Assembly: GCA_030654225.1 (NCBI GenBank)
Contig: JAURXY010000007.1
Span: forward strand, 1-32,217
Reading direction: 5' to 3'
DNA: 32,217 nucleotides
Origin: a bacterium
GTDB taxonomy: Bacteria; Patescibacteriota; Minisyncoccia; Moranbacterales; UBA2206
Part shown: positions 7,153 to 14,875 of the stretch, piece after piece
Position numbering within the stretch: position 1 is the stretch's first letter
Layout of the letters: each line of letters opens with the position of its first letter
Position numbers and translations under genes: made by a program
Notes under the pieces: model-generated
What the model was told of the DNA's origin: nothing
What the model saw: the letters and a program-made list of their open reading frames with translations, nothing else
Database searches by the model: none

Positions 7153-8790
7153 ATGAAACAAGAAATTCAAAAACTTATAGAAAAAGCGGTAAAAGACCTT
7201 GGTTATGAAATGGGCGAGGTTGAAGTTGACTATCCAAAAGTCGAAACTTTTGGTGATTATACGACGAATGTGGCGATGGTTTTAGCTCAAACGCTCAAAA
7301 AGAATCCAATGGAAATTGCCGAGAGCCTAAAGCTCGGCTTTGAAAAATTCCTAGAGCCGAGCTTTAGGAAAATTGAGATTGTTGCGCCGGGATATATTAA
7401 TTTCTATCTATCGAAAGAATATCTGCAAGACAAAGTTCGAGAAATAAATGAGAAAGAAAATAAATTTGGTGAAAGTAAAATTGGAAAGGGAATGAAAGTT
7501 AATAATGAATTTATTTCTGCCAATCCGACTGGGCCACTTCATCTTGGCAATGGTCGAGGAGGATTTTTTGGGGATGTGATTGGGAAAGTTCTGGAAAAAG
7601 CTGGTTATGAAAATACAAATGAATATTATGTGAATGATGCAGGAGGGCAATTAGTTAGTTTATGGCAAAGTGTGAATCTAAATTCAGGCGAGGATGCTAT
7701 TTATAAAGGGGAATACATAGAAGATTTGTATAAAAAGTATTCTAAAAAACCTTGGATTATAGATACATTCACTTTTGAAAATGCTTTTATTTTTTCTGAA
7801 GATATTTTAGAAAATATTATCAAAAAGACAGTCAAGGAAAAAATGGAAATTAATTTTGACAGTTGGATTTCAGAAAAGAAAGATTTAGTCGACAGCGGTT
7901 ATGTCGAGAAGGCGATTGAAAAATTGAAAAAGAAAAAACTGACATTTCAAAAAGATGGTGCGATATGGCTTGAGACGACAAAATTTGGCGATGATAAAGA
8001 TCGAGTGCTAATCAAGAAAGATGGACAGAAAACATATTTCGCCTCGGATTGTGGATATATCTTAAATAAAATAGATAGAAAATTTGAAAAAATAATTGAA
8101 GTTTGGGGCGCTGATCACCATGGCTATATTTCAAGATTTCGCGCAGCAACCGAAGCGCTTGGATTCAAAGGTGAACTTAAATTTGTGATTGTGCAACTGG
8201 TACGTCTTGTGAAGGATGGCAAAGAAGCTAGAATGAGCAAGCGCGCCGGGAATGTTGTTTATATTGATGAGCTGATAGACGAAGTTGGCTTGGATGCCGT
8301 GAGATTTTTCTTTTTGATGTATGATGCTAACACTCATATGACTTTTGATCTTGGCTTGGCTAAAGAAAGATCTGAGAAGAATCCGGTGTACTACATTCAG
8401 TACGCGCATGCTCGCATATGTTCTATAATACGCAAAGCTAATGAGAACCCTCTCCTGTCCGGAGTACCGGACATCCTCTCCCAGAGGGAGAGGAGGAATA
8501 AGGTGGATTTAAAATTATTAACTCACGAAAAAGAGTTGAGTTTGATTAGAGAATTGAATAAATTTCCACAAGTTGTGGAAGAAATTTCGCAAAGTTATGA
8601 AGTGCATAAATTGCCGTATTATGCTATAAAACTGGCGGATAAATTTCATTCTTTCTACAACGATTGCAAGGTGCTAGATGATGAGAATCCAGAGCTAACT
8701 GGCGCTAGACTAAACCTCATAAATGCTGTTAGAATAGTGTTAGGAGAGACATTGCGAATACTTGGCGTTAACGCGCCAGAAAAAATGTGA
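7153..8790 (+). CDS. argS: Arginyl-tRNA synthetase
   Basis: Charges tRNA-Arg. Class I motifs: the HIGH-type ANPTGPLHLGNGRG (H130) and the KMSKS-type ARMSKRAGN near residue 360. The N-terminal additional domain precedes the core, and the C-terminal helical anticodon-binding domain follows (LTHEKELSLIRELNKFP onward). The length of 545 aa is normal. Two palindromic elements are translated in frame: one around residues 58-72 at the end of the N-terminal domain, one around 432-448 in the linker between the Rossmann core and the anticodon domain. AAGG just before the ATG is the only hint of a ribosome site. Stop is TGA. Confidence 0.97.
   Translation: MKQEIQKLIEKAVKDLGYEMGEVEVDYPKVETFGDYTTNVAMVLAQTLKKNPMEIAESLKLGFEKFLEPSFRKIEIVAPGYINFYLSKEYLQDKVREINEKENKFGESKIGKGMKVNNEFISANPTGPLHLGNGRGGFFGDVIGKVLEKAGYENTNEYYVNDAGGQLVSLWQSVNLNSGEDAIYKGEYIEDLYKKYSKKPWIIDTFTFENAFIFSEDILENIIKKTVKEKMEINFDSWISEKKDLVDSGYVEKAIEKLKKKKLTFQKDGAIWLETTKFGDDKDRVLIKKDGQKTYFASDCGYILNKIDRKFEKIIEVWGADHHGYISRFRAATEALGFKGELKFVIVQLVRLVKDGKEARMSKRAGNVVYIDELIDEVGLDAVRFFFLMYDANTHMTFDLGLAKERSEKNPVYYIQYAHARICSIIRKANENPLLSGVPDILSQRERRNKVDLKLLTHEKELSLIRELNKFPQVVEEISQSYEVHKLPYYAIKLADKFHSFYNDCKVLDDENPELTGARLNLINAVRIVLGETLRILGVNAPEKM
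7326..7368. repeat. CCTAAAGCTCGGCT inverted repeat inside argS
   Basis: CCTAAAGCTCGGCT (7326-7339) and AGCCGAGCTTTAGG (7355-7368) are exact reverse complements around a 15-nt spacer. The stretch is translated as SLKLGFEKFLEPSFRK in ArgRS, without frameshift. A short relative, CCTAAAGC/GCTTTAGG, lies at 27850-27868. Confidence 0.8.
8448..8497. repeat. CCTCTCC palindromic element inside argS
   Basis: CCCTCTCCTGTC, a hairpin (GTCCGG with CCGGAC around AGTA), ATCCTCTCCC, then GAGGGAGAGGAGGA. It encodes NPLLSGVPDILSQRERR between the catalytic core and the anticodon-binding domain, a place where homologues have only a short linker. Confidence 0.88.
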
Positions 8791-8890
8791 TTCTTTACTA
8801 ATTACTAATCAAGTATTAATATACTAATTTACTAAAAACATCTGTTTCTCTTATTGGTATATTCGTAAAAAATTAGTAATTAGTAAAGAA
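8791..8890. repeat. Perfect 19-bp inverted repeat in the glycosyltransferase leader
   Basis: TTCTTTACTAATTACTAAT (8791-8809) and its exact reverse complement (8872-8890) flank a 62-nt AT-rich spacer that itself carries TACTAATTTACTAA words. It starts directly after the argS stop codon and ends about 30 nt before the next ATG. Confidence 0.8.
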
Positions 8891-8922
8891 AAAAAACTAA
8901 ATTAATTAACTAAGACAAAACT

Positions 8923-10092
8923 ATGAAGATCGGAATTGACGCGCGCACAATTTTGAATCCTGAGAAAGGCGAGGCAATTGGAGTGGGGCACTATACCTAT
9001 CAACTCATTCGACATCTTCTGGAGATCGACAAGGTGAATGAATACGTTTTGTTTTTTGATTTTCGCGTGCGAGAAAAGGATGTGAAAAAATTTGCGCAGG
9101 CGAATGTGAAGATAAAATTCTATCCATTTTCGGATTATAAAAAATATCTTCCTGGTGCGTATAATGAAATTCTTGGAACTGCTACATTGATGAGAGAAAA
9201 TTTGGACGTAGTTCATTCAACATCGCCAATGAGTCGAATCCCGGTTGGGTATCGCGGAAAAACTATTGTTACGGCTCATGATTTGGCAGTCTACAAAGTA
9301 CCGGATGTTTTTCCGAAACTGAAAAGCACCAAAGCGCGAGCCACAATGAGTCTTATGGTGAGCAAAGCCGACAAAATAATTGCCGTCTCTGAGTCTACCA
9401 AAAAAGATATTGAAAATATTTTCAAATATCCAGCCGAAAAAATCAAAGTGATCAATGTTGGTTTTGACAAACGGCTTTTTGAAGAATCAAAACTAACTCG
9501 TGAAAAAGTTTTGGAAAAATATGGAATTCCAACTGACAAAATATATATTTTGTTTTTGGGAACAATTGAGCCGATCAAAAATATCACAAGACTTTTGGAA
9601 GCCTTCAAAATTTTCAAAGAAAAATGTCAAAAAATCAAAGGCAAATGCGATCACAAACTTATCCTAGCTGGAAAGAATGGCTGGTTGGCGCAGGAATACA
9701 AGCAGATAGTAAAGGATCTGGATCTTTCCAAAGATGTGATTTTTACCGGTTATGTAGTTGGCGATGAACTCGTTCCACTTTTCAAAAATGCTGATTTCTT
9801 TGTGATGCCATCGCTCTATGAAGGTTTTGGTATGACAGTGCTGGAAGCTTTTGCCACGGGGACGCCAGCGATTGTCTCAAATGTTTCTTCTATTCCGGAA
9901 GTGGCCGGAGACGGCGCATATCAGATTGACCCAATTGACACACAAAGTTTGGCCGAAGCGATGACAAAATTTGCCACAGACGAAAATCTCAAAAATGATT
10001 TTCGTGAAAAAGGAAAAAAACAAGTCGAGAAATTCAACTGGGAAAAATGTGCAAGAGAGACTCTGGAAGTATACAAAAGTTTTGAAAAATAA
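8923..10092 (+). CDS. GT4-family glycosyltransferase
   Basis: A 389-aa GT-B fold, probably retaining, glycosyltransferase of family 4 (glycosyl group 1). The N-terminal domain starts MKIGIDARTI with the glycine-rich GVGHYTYQL. The C-terminal domain starts at LFLGTIEPIKN, continues with KLILAGKNGW and FTGYVVGDELVPLF, and has the E-x7-E type signature PSLYEGFGMTVLEAFATG near residues 296-313, expected to bind the nucleotide sugar. It has no membrane helix and probably works at the inner face of the membrane on cell-surface glycan; donor and acceptor cannot be told. No Shine-Dalgarno sequence; the leader is a perfect inverted repeat. Confidence 0.92.
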   Translation: MKIGIDARTILNPEKGEAIGVGHYTYQLIRHLLEIDKVNEYVLFFDFRVREKDVKKFAQANVKIKFYPFSDYKKYLPGAYNEILGTATLMRENLDVVHSTSPMSRIPVGYRGKTIVTAHDLAVYKVPDVFPKLKSTKARATMSLMVSKADKIIAVSESTKKDIENIFKYPAEKIKVINVGFDKRLFEESKLTREKVLEKYGIPTDKIYILFLGTIEPIKNITRLLEAFKIFKEKCQKIKGKCDHKLILAGKNGWLAQEYKQIVKDLDLSKDVIFTGYVVGDELVPLFKNADFFVMPSLYEGFGMTVLEAFATGTPAIVSNVSSIPEVAGDGAYQIDPIDTQSLAEAMTKFATDENLKNDFREKGKKQVEKFNWEKCARETLEVYKSFEK

Positions 10093-10094
10093 TA

Positions 10095-10148
10095 ATACTA
10101 CAAGAGTACAAGAATTTACAAATTTTTGTACAATTTTGTAATTATGTA
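10095..10148. repeat. AT-rich word repeat in the ileS leader
   Basis: Made of TACAA/TTGTA words: CTACAAGAGTACAAG, then TTACAAATTTTTGTAC, then TTTTGTAATTATGTAG. The left half is an imperfect reverse complement of the right half. Same architecture as the leaders of dnaE, the glycosyltransferase and the CAP gene, but built from different words. Confidence 0.55.
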
Positions 10149-10153
10149 GAGCT

Positions 10154-13087
10154 ATGGCATTCAAAAAAGTTGAGGTGAAGCAATCGTTTCCCAAGATGGA
10201 AGAAGAAATTTTGAAATTTTGGGAAGAGAATAAAATTTTTCAAAAATCTCTTGAAAATAGAGTGGACTGTCCGCTGTATACTTTTTATGATGGACCGCCT
10301 TTTGCAACTGGAACTCCACATTACGGTCATTTGGTCGGTAGTGCAATGAAAGATATCGTTCCACGCTTTTGGACAATGAAAGGTCGCTATGTTCCAAGAA
10401 AGTGGGGTTGGGATTGTCATGGATTGCCAATTGAAAATATCGTCGAAAAAGAATTGGGCTCAAAAGCAAAAAAAGATATTGAAGAAATGGGTGTGGATAA
10501 ATTCAATGATCTTTGTCGATCAAAAGTTCTTACTTATGTTTCGGAATGGGAAAAAACAGTGAAACGCTTTGGGCGTTGGGCGGATATGAAAAATGCATAC
10601 AAAACGATGGATTTATCCTATATGGAATCCGTCTGGTGGGTTTTCAAGGAACTTTATGACAAAGGATTGATTTATGAAGGTTATCGCTCAATGCATATTT
10701 GTCCACGCTGTGAAACAACTCTTTCTCAATCAGAAGTCGCAGAGGGATATAAGGATGTGAAAGATTTATCAGTAATTGCTAGCTTTGAATTAATCGACGA
10801 GCCAAATACTTTTGTTTTGGCTTGGACAACAACGCCATGGACATTGATTGGCAATGTAGCTTTGGCGGTTGGCGAAAATATTAAATATGTTTTAGTAAAA
10901 TATGAAAATAATTTTTATATTCTTGCTAAAGAAAGAATCCAAGATGTTTTTAAAAATAAAGAATATGAAATAACAAATGAGATAGATGGAAAGAATTTAA
11001 TTGGAAAATCATACAAGCCTCTTTTTGATTATTATTCTTCTCAAGAAAAACTAGAAAATCAAGAAAATGGATGGAAAATTTATGCTGGTGATTTTGTGAC
11101 AACAGAAGACGGAACTGGAATTGTGCATATCGCACCAGCTTTTGGAGAAGACGATATGAATCTTGGCAAGAAAGAAAAGTTGCCGTTTGTTCAGCATGTT
11201 GGAATGGATGGAATAATAAAATCAGAAGCAATTGATTTTGCTGGGCTTCATGTGAAGCCTGAGGGTGACCTGCAAAAAACTGATGTAGAAATTATAAAAT
11301 ATTTAGCAAAAAATAATTTGCTTTTTAGTAAGGAAAAATATGAACATAGTTATCCGCATTGCTGGCGATGTGAAACGCCACTCATCAATTATGCAACTTC
11401 TTCATGGTTTGTGAGCGTGGAAAAAATTAAAGAAAAAATGTTGGAAACTGCCAAAGAAATAAATTGGTCGCCTGCTCACATCAAAAATGGTCGTTTTGGA
11501 AATTGGCTGGAATCTGCGAGGGATTGGTCAATTTCTCGCCAAAGATTTTGGGCCTCCGTGATGCCAATATGGAAATGTGAATGTGGAGAATTGAAAGTTT
11601 TTGGATCAGTAAAAGAATTAGAAGATTTATCTGGAGAAAAAATAACTGATATCCATAAGCACATTGTTGACAAAATTAATTTTAAATGTGAAAAGTGCGG
11701 AGAGGAGATGAAAAGAATTCCGGATGTGCTCGACACTTGGTTTGACTCAGGTTCGATGCCATATGCTCAAATTCACTATCCATTTGAAAATAAGGATAAA
11801 TTTGAGAAAGGTTTTCCAGCCGAATTTATTGCTGAGGGAATTGATCAGACTCGTTGCTGGTTCTATTATCTGCATGTTATTTCTAATGGAATAAAAGATA
11901 GTCTAGCTTTCAAAAATGTGGTGGTCAATGGAATAGTTTTAGCTGAAGATGGAAAAAAAATGGCCAAGCGACTTCAAAATTATCCGGACCCGAATTATGT
12001 TTTGGAAAAATATGGTGCGGACGCTCTTCGATTTTATCTGACGTCTTCTAGCGTAATGCAAGCGGAGAATTTGAACTTCAAAGAAGCAGATTTGTCCGAT
12101 CTTGTTCGGGGAATGTTTCGTATGCTTTGGAATTCGTATTCTTTTTTTGTGCTGTATGCTAATATTGATGGCTTTGTTCCTACTGGTAGAGACGCGATTA
12201 ATCGCGTCTCTACAGGAGGCAACCTTCTTGATCGCTGGATAATTTCAGAACTCAATATGCTTATGCAAGATGTTAATGAAAACATGGAAAGGTATGAGCT
12301 CACTCGCGCCGCTAGATGTTTTCCAAAATTCATCGACAATCTTTCCAACTGGTACATTCGCCGAAGTCGAAAGCGATTTTGGAAGAGTGAAAATGACGGG
12401 GATAAAAATGAGGCTTATGCCACATTGCATTATGTGCTAGTCACGCTTTCAAAATTGATGGCGCCGTTTACGCCGTTTATTGCGGAAGAGATTTATCGAA
12501 ATTTATCCGGTGCTGTAGAGACGCAAAATTTTGCGTCTGTACACTTAGAATATTTCCCAATTGCTGATGAAAAATTGATAGATGAGAAATTAAATAAAGA
12601 AATGGCGAAAGCTAGGTATATCGTTAGCAAGGGATTGCAATTGCGAGCATTAGCAGGGATAAAAGTTAGACAACCGCTAAATGAAATCAGATTCGGCGAA
12701 GACATAACAGAAGAATTAAAAGAAATAATTATAGAAGAGTTGAATGTAAAAATGTTTGTTTATAAAAAAGAATTAAATAGTTTAGGAAATGACGGTGACA
12801 TAGAATTGGATACTAACATAACAAAAGAACTCAAACTCGAAGGCCAAGCGCGAGAAGTGATTCGTTTTGTGCAAGAAATGCGAAAAACGGCTGGCTATGA
12901 AGTTGACAATCGAATCGAAATATTTTATAGTGGTGAATCAATAGTTCTTGAAAAATTTAATATATTAATCGCCAAAGAAACTTTGGCGAATGGCATAATG
13001 TCTTCTGATGATCTTTCCGGAGCTGATCTCAAAAAAACTTTTGAGATAGATGGAGAGAAATTGGAAGTTGGAATTAGAAAAGCATAA
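10154..13087 (+). CDS. ileS: Isoleucyl-tRNA synthetase
   Basis: Charges tRNA-Ile and edits Val-tRNA. The class I HIGH box is HYGH (56-59, in PPFATGTPHYGHL). The KMSKS box reads KMAKR (about 601-605, in EDGKKMAKRLQNYPDP). The editing domain contains LAWTTTPWTLIGNVAL. CxxC pairs at about 183/186 and 404/407, and further pairs near 475-516, may bind zinc. The NYPDP after KMSKR and overall motif style resemble the archaeal/eukaryal-type IleRS rather than the E. coli type. At 977 aa the length is normal. Two 28-nt palindromes are translated in frame at about residues 677-687 and 787-797. No Shine-Dalgarno sequence. A short gene with a strong ribosome site follows after 24 nt. Confidence 0.97.
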   Translation: MAFKKVEVKQSFPKMEEEILKFWEENKIFQKSLENRVDCPLYTFYDGPPFATGTPHYGHLVGSAMKDIVPRFWTMKGRYVPRKWGWDCHGLPIENIVEKELGSKAKKDIEEMGVDKFNDLCRSKVLTYVSEWEKTVKRFGRWADMKNAYKTMDLSYMESVWWVFKELYDKGLIYEGYRSMHICPRCETTLSQSEVAEGYKDVKDLSVIASFELIDEPNTFVLAWTTTPWTLIGNVALAVGENIKYVLVKYENNFYILAKERIQDVFKNKEYEITNEIDGKNLIGKSYKPLFDYYSSQEKLENQENGWKIYAGDFVTTEDGTGIVHIAPAFGEDDMNLGKKEKLPFVQHVGMDGIIKSEAIDFAGLHVKPEGDLQKTDVEIIKYLAKNNLLFSKEKYEHSYPHCWRCETPLINYATSSWFVSVEKIKEKMLETAKEINWSPAHIKNGRFGNWLESARDWSISRQRFWASVMPIWKCECGELKVFGSVKELEDLSGEKITDIHKHIVDKINFKCEKCGEEMKRIPDVLDTWFDSGSMPYAQIHYPFENKDKFEKGFPAEFIAEGIDQTRCWFYYLHVISNGIKDSLAFKNVVVNGIVLAEDGKKMAKRLQNYPDPNYVLEKYGADALRFYLTSSSVMQAENLNFKEADLSDLVRGMFRMLWNSYSFFVLYANIDGFVPTGRDAINRVSTGGNLLDRWIISELNMLMQDVNENMERYELTRAARCFPKFIDNLSNWYIRRSRKRFWKSENDGDKNEAYATLHYVLVTLSKLMAPFTPFIAEEIYRNLSGAVETQNFASVHLEYFPIADEKLIDEKLNKEMAKARYIVSKGLQLRALAGIKVRQPLNEIRFGEDITEELKEIIIEELNVKMFVYKKELNSLGNDGDIELDTNITKELKLEGQAREVIRFVQEMRKTAGYEVDNRIEIFYSGESIVLEKFNILIAKETLANGIMSSDDLSGADLKKTFEIDGEKLEVGIRKA
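12186..12213. repeat. GTAGAGACGC palindrome, ileS copy 1
   Basis: A perfect 28-nt palindrome: GTAGAGACGC, core GATTAATC, GCGTCTCTAC. Translated as GRDAINRVST within IleRS, between the catalytic core and the anticodon-binding domain. Confidence 0.9.
12515..12542. repeat. GTAGAGACGC palindrome, ileS copy 2
   Basis: A 28-nt palindrome with core AAAATTTT and one mismatch (GCGTCTGTAC in the right arm). Flanked by T and A, making a 30-nt unit. Translated as VETQNFASV in IleRS. Confidence 0.9.
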
Positions 13088-13111
13088 CCCTATAAAATAA
13101 GGAGAAGAAGA

Positions 13112-13321
13112 TTGATAATATTTAGACAAATAATCTCTGGGCTTATTATCAAAAGTAATGCTCGGAATAGTTCGCGAGCGGATGTTTTTGAAAAACCGCT
13201 TTCGGAAGCGGAACTTAAACAGCCAAGTGCTTGGAGGGATGGTGCACAGCCTCCTGAAGAGTATATTCCCGATTCATTGACAGTGATTGGGAACTGGCAA
13301 TCAGAGAAACTTTTTCGCTAA
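13112..13321 (+). CDS. Short hypothetical protein with a TTG start and strong ribosome site
   Basis: A 69-aa unknown protein. A perfect AAGGAG (13099-13104) lies 7 nt before the TTG, which decides the start. The N-terminus is mildly hydrophobic (MIIFRQIISGLII); the rest is polar with a PPEEYIPDS segment. It lies 24 nt after ileS and 36 nt before another tiny gene with an equally strong ribosome site, and a terminator follows that gene, so the pair may be read from the ileS transcript. I do not recognise it. Confidence 0.65.
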   Translation: MIIFRQIISGLIIKSNARNSSRADVFEKPLSEAELKQPSAWRDGAQPPEEYIPDSLTVIGNWQSEKLFR

Positions 13322-13357
13322 CCATTTTTTAAAAACTTTTAAGAATGGGGAGGGAGT

Positions 13358-13456
13358 ATGTTTTATGTAGACCTGAATTTTTATGGAATGATTTTTTCAG
13401 GAGTAGCCCTTTTGGTTCTTGTAATTTATTTGGCTTGGGAGAAGGGGCGTGAATAA
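13358..13456 (+). CDS. 32-aa single-helix membrane peptide
   Basis: Reads MFYVDLNFYGMIF, then SGVALLVLVIYLAW, then EKGRE and a TAA stop. One hydrophobic helix covers residues about 9-27 and the C-terminus is charged. GGGGAGGGAG precedes the ATG with good spacing, and a strong terminator follows 17 nt after the stop. Short length, clear membrane helix and strong translation signals make a real membrane microprotein plausible. Function unknown. Confidence 0.65.
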   Translation: MFYVDLNFYGMIFSGVALLVLVIYLAWEKGRE

Positions 13457-13472
13457 TTTTTTCAATTTTTAT

Positions 13473-13515
13473 CGGCGGTTTCGCGAATCTTTCGCAAAAC
13501 CGCCGCTGTTTTTTT
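13473..13515 (+). terminator. Strong intrinsic terminator after the two tiny genes
   Basis: CGGCGGTTTCGCGAA (13473-13487) pairs with TTCGCAAAACCGCCG (13491-13505) with one mismatch and a TCT loop, followed closely by seven T residues (13509-13515). Confidence 0.9.
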
Positions 13516-13523
13516 CGCTTCGC

Positions 13524-13552
13524 TTGCCAAAAGGGCAAAAGTCTGCTATAAT
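13524..13552 (+). promoter_or_regulatory. Near-consensus sigma70 promoter with extended -10
   Basis: TTGCCA (13524-13529), 17-nt spacer, TATAAT (13547-13552) preceded by TGC, an extended -10. Expected transcription start near 13559. It fires into a short hairpin-rich stretch and, beyond it, the CAP-domain gene at 13707. Confidence 0.75.
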
Positions 13553-13558
13553 GGTTAT

Positions 13559-13635
13559 ACAAGTGGCTTCCGCCAGCTGGCGGATTAGCCATAAAAGTGT
13601 TGAAAGCCGGGTGAAAAGCCCGGATTTTATTTATT
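13559..13635 (+). ncRNA. Candidate small RNA or leader upstream of the CAP gene
   Basis: Starts at the predicted start of the promoter at 13524-13552. It holds a perfect 16-nt palindrome TCCGCCAGCTGGCGGA (13569-13584) and a terminator-like hairpin CCGGG/CCCGG (13607-13611 and 13619-13623) followed by a T-rich run (ATTTTATTTATTT). This would give an RNA of about 75 nt, or an attenuated leader for the CAP gene. No known RNA class is recognised. Confidence 0.4.
13569..13584. repeat. Perfect 16-nt palindrome TCCGCCAGCTGGCGGA
   Basis: An exact palindrome lying just after the predicted transcription start. It may be an operator, an RNA hairpin tip, or another dispersed palindromic element. Confidence 0.65.
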
Positions 13636-13656
13636 TACGAAAATACGAATCTAACT

Positions 13657-13693
13657 AAAGTACGAATTCGTAATTTCGCTTAATTCGTACTTT
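13657..13693. repeat. 12-bp inverted repeat in the CAP-gene leader
   Basis: AAAGTACGAATT (13657-13668) and AATTCGTACTTT (13682-13693) are exact reverse complements 14 nt before the ATG at 13707. It is built from TACGAATT words, like the other word-type leaders but with its own word. Confidence 0.7.
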
Positions 13694-13706
13694 CGTAAAT
13701 ACTATT

Positions 13707-14510
13707 ATGATTAAAAGATTAAAAATCAAATTAATAGAAGAATGTTTTGTGGAAGTGGTCGCGATTGCGATTATATTTTTCATTTTTGCCGTGCCGATAA
13801 TGGCGAGCGAGATAAATCCTGAGAAAGTTATTCAATTGGTTAATATTGCTAGAGAAAAAGAAGGCTTGGTGCCACTTAGTCAAAGTGAAGCACTTTCCAA
13901 AGTTGCCAATGACAAGCTCAATGACATGATCAATAATAGTTATTTTGCCCATACTTCGCCTAGCGGAAAAACTCCATGGCATTGGTTTGAGAATGAAAAT
14001 TATGAATACCAATTTGCCGGCGAAAATTTAGCCATCAATTATACTTCCGCTGAAGAGCAACAAGTAGCGTGGATGAAAAGTCCAACGCATCGAAAAAATA
14101 TTTTGAATGTTGATTACAAAGAAATTGGTGTGGCGTTTGGTGCCGGAGAAATTGATGGAAGGATGTCTTTGCTTGTAGTTCAGGAATTTGGCAGTAGAGC
14201 TGGAGTAGCGGGAGCATCAAAGAATGGAGAAAATTTCATAATGCAAAAAAGTTCTGATCTGCTCGAGAGGGGAGCAGGAATTCTGCCACAAGTTTTAGCG
14301 GTAAAAAATGAAGTGCCAGCCAAAGTTATGCCAAAAAACGAAAAAATAGATTCGTCAAAAGTTTGGCCAAATTTTTCCAATGTTTTGTCTATAGTTTCTG
14401 CGTTGTTGTTTTTTGGATCGATTGTGCTTTTGCCAATTTCTTTTTTGGCGGTAGCTTGTGACAAGTTATATATAGCCTATGAAATGAAAAAGCACGCTCA
14501 GCAAGTTTAG
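13707..14510 (+). CDS. Membrane-anchored CAP/SCP-domain protein
   Basis: A 267-aa protein with an N-terminal hydrophobic segment (residues about 16-33, EVVAIAIIFFIFAVPIMASE), then a CAP (SCP/PR1) domain from about 38 to 165. It shows the family pattern H82 (AHTSPSGKTPWHWF), GENLA (E106) and W..SPTHRKNIL (H128). A low-complexity linker leads to a long hydrophobic C-terminal segment (about 226-253) and a short charged tail. It is therefore an exported domain held by one or two membrane helices. Bacterial CAP proteins are secreted or surface proteins; some bind lipids, and the activity here is unknown. No Shine-Dalgarno sequence. It is followed by a terminator at 14644. Confidence 0.9.
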   Translation: MIKRLKIKLIEECFVEVVAIAIIFFIFAVPIMASEINPEKVIQLVNIAREKEGLVPLSQSEALSKVANDKLNDMINNSYFAHTSPSGKTPWHWFENENYEYQFAGENLAINYTSAEEQQVAWMKSPTHRKNILNVDYKEIGVAFGAGEIDGRMSLLVVQEFGSRAGVAGASKNGENFIMQKSSDLLERGAGILPQVLAVKNEVPAKVMPKNEKIDSSKVWPNFSNVLSIVSALLFFGSIVLLPISFLAVACDKLYIAYEMKKHAQQV

Positions 14511-14643
14511 AAAAAATAGAATTTTAATATAGAAATAAAAATTTAATATAGAAAGTAATAGGCCGAAAAAGCCTACAAAAAGAAAGGCTAGATTCCTTGC
14601 CTTGTCCCGATAGATCGGGAAACAAAAACAAAAACAAAAAATT

Positions 14644-14665
14644 CCACCGCTCAGGTGGTTTTTTT
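14644..14665 (+). terminator. Intrinsic terminator after the CAP gene
   Basis: CCACC (14644-14648), GCTCA loop, GGTGG (14654-14658), then seven T residues. It is preceded by an A-rich run. Confidence 0.85.
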
Positions 14666-14821
14666 GATTCTAATAAAATTATAAAATCATAAACTTGGTT
14701 TTTGTCAATATGGACAAAACACTGGACAAATTTTGATATCTATATTAGATTAGATTTGATAAAGTGTTTTAAGTACGGGTGAAATGAACACAATCAGTAG
14801 AGAGAATTTTAGCTGTGGAAA

Positions 14822-14875
14822 AACAACTAAAGCTTGTTGCCTTTTTAGAGGCAGTCAGTTTTAGTTGTTTTTTTG
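14822..14875 (+). terminator. Terminator-like hairpin in the surface-protein leader (attenuator?)
   Basis: AACAACTAAA (14822-14831) pairs with TTTAGTTGTT (14860-14869); an inner TGCCT/AGGCA stem tightens it, and a run of T follows. It lies between the likely promoter and the ATG at 14907, so it would either end a short leader RNA or attenuate the large gene downstream. Confidence 0.5.

Noticed and set aside
13329-13658. Overlapping longer frames on both strands around the terminator and promoter
   Set aside because: They cross the strong terminator and the promoter and lack ribosome sites. The short plus-strand frame at 13358 is better supported.
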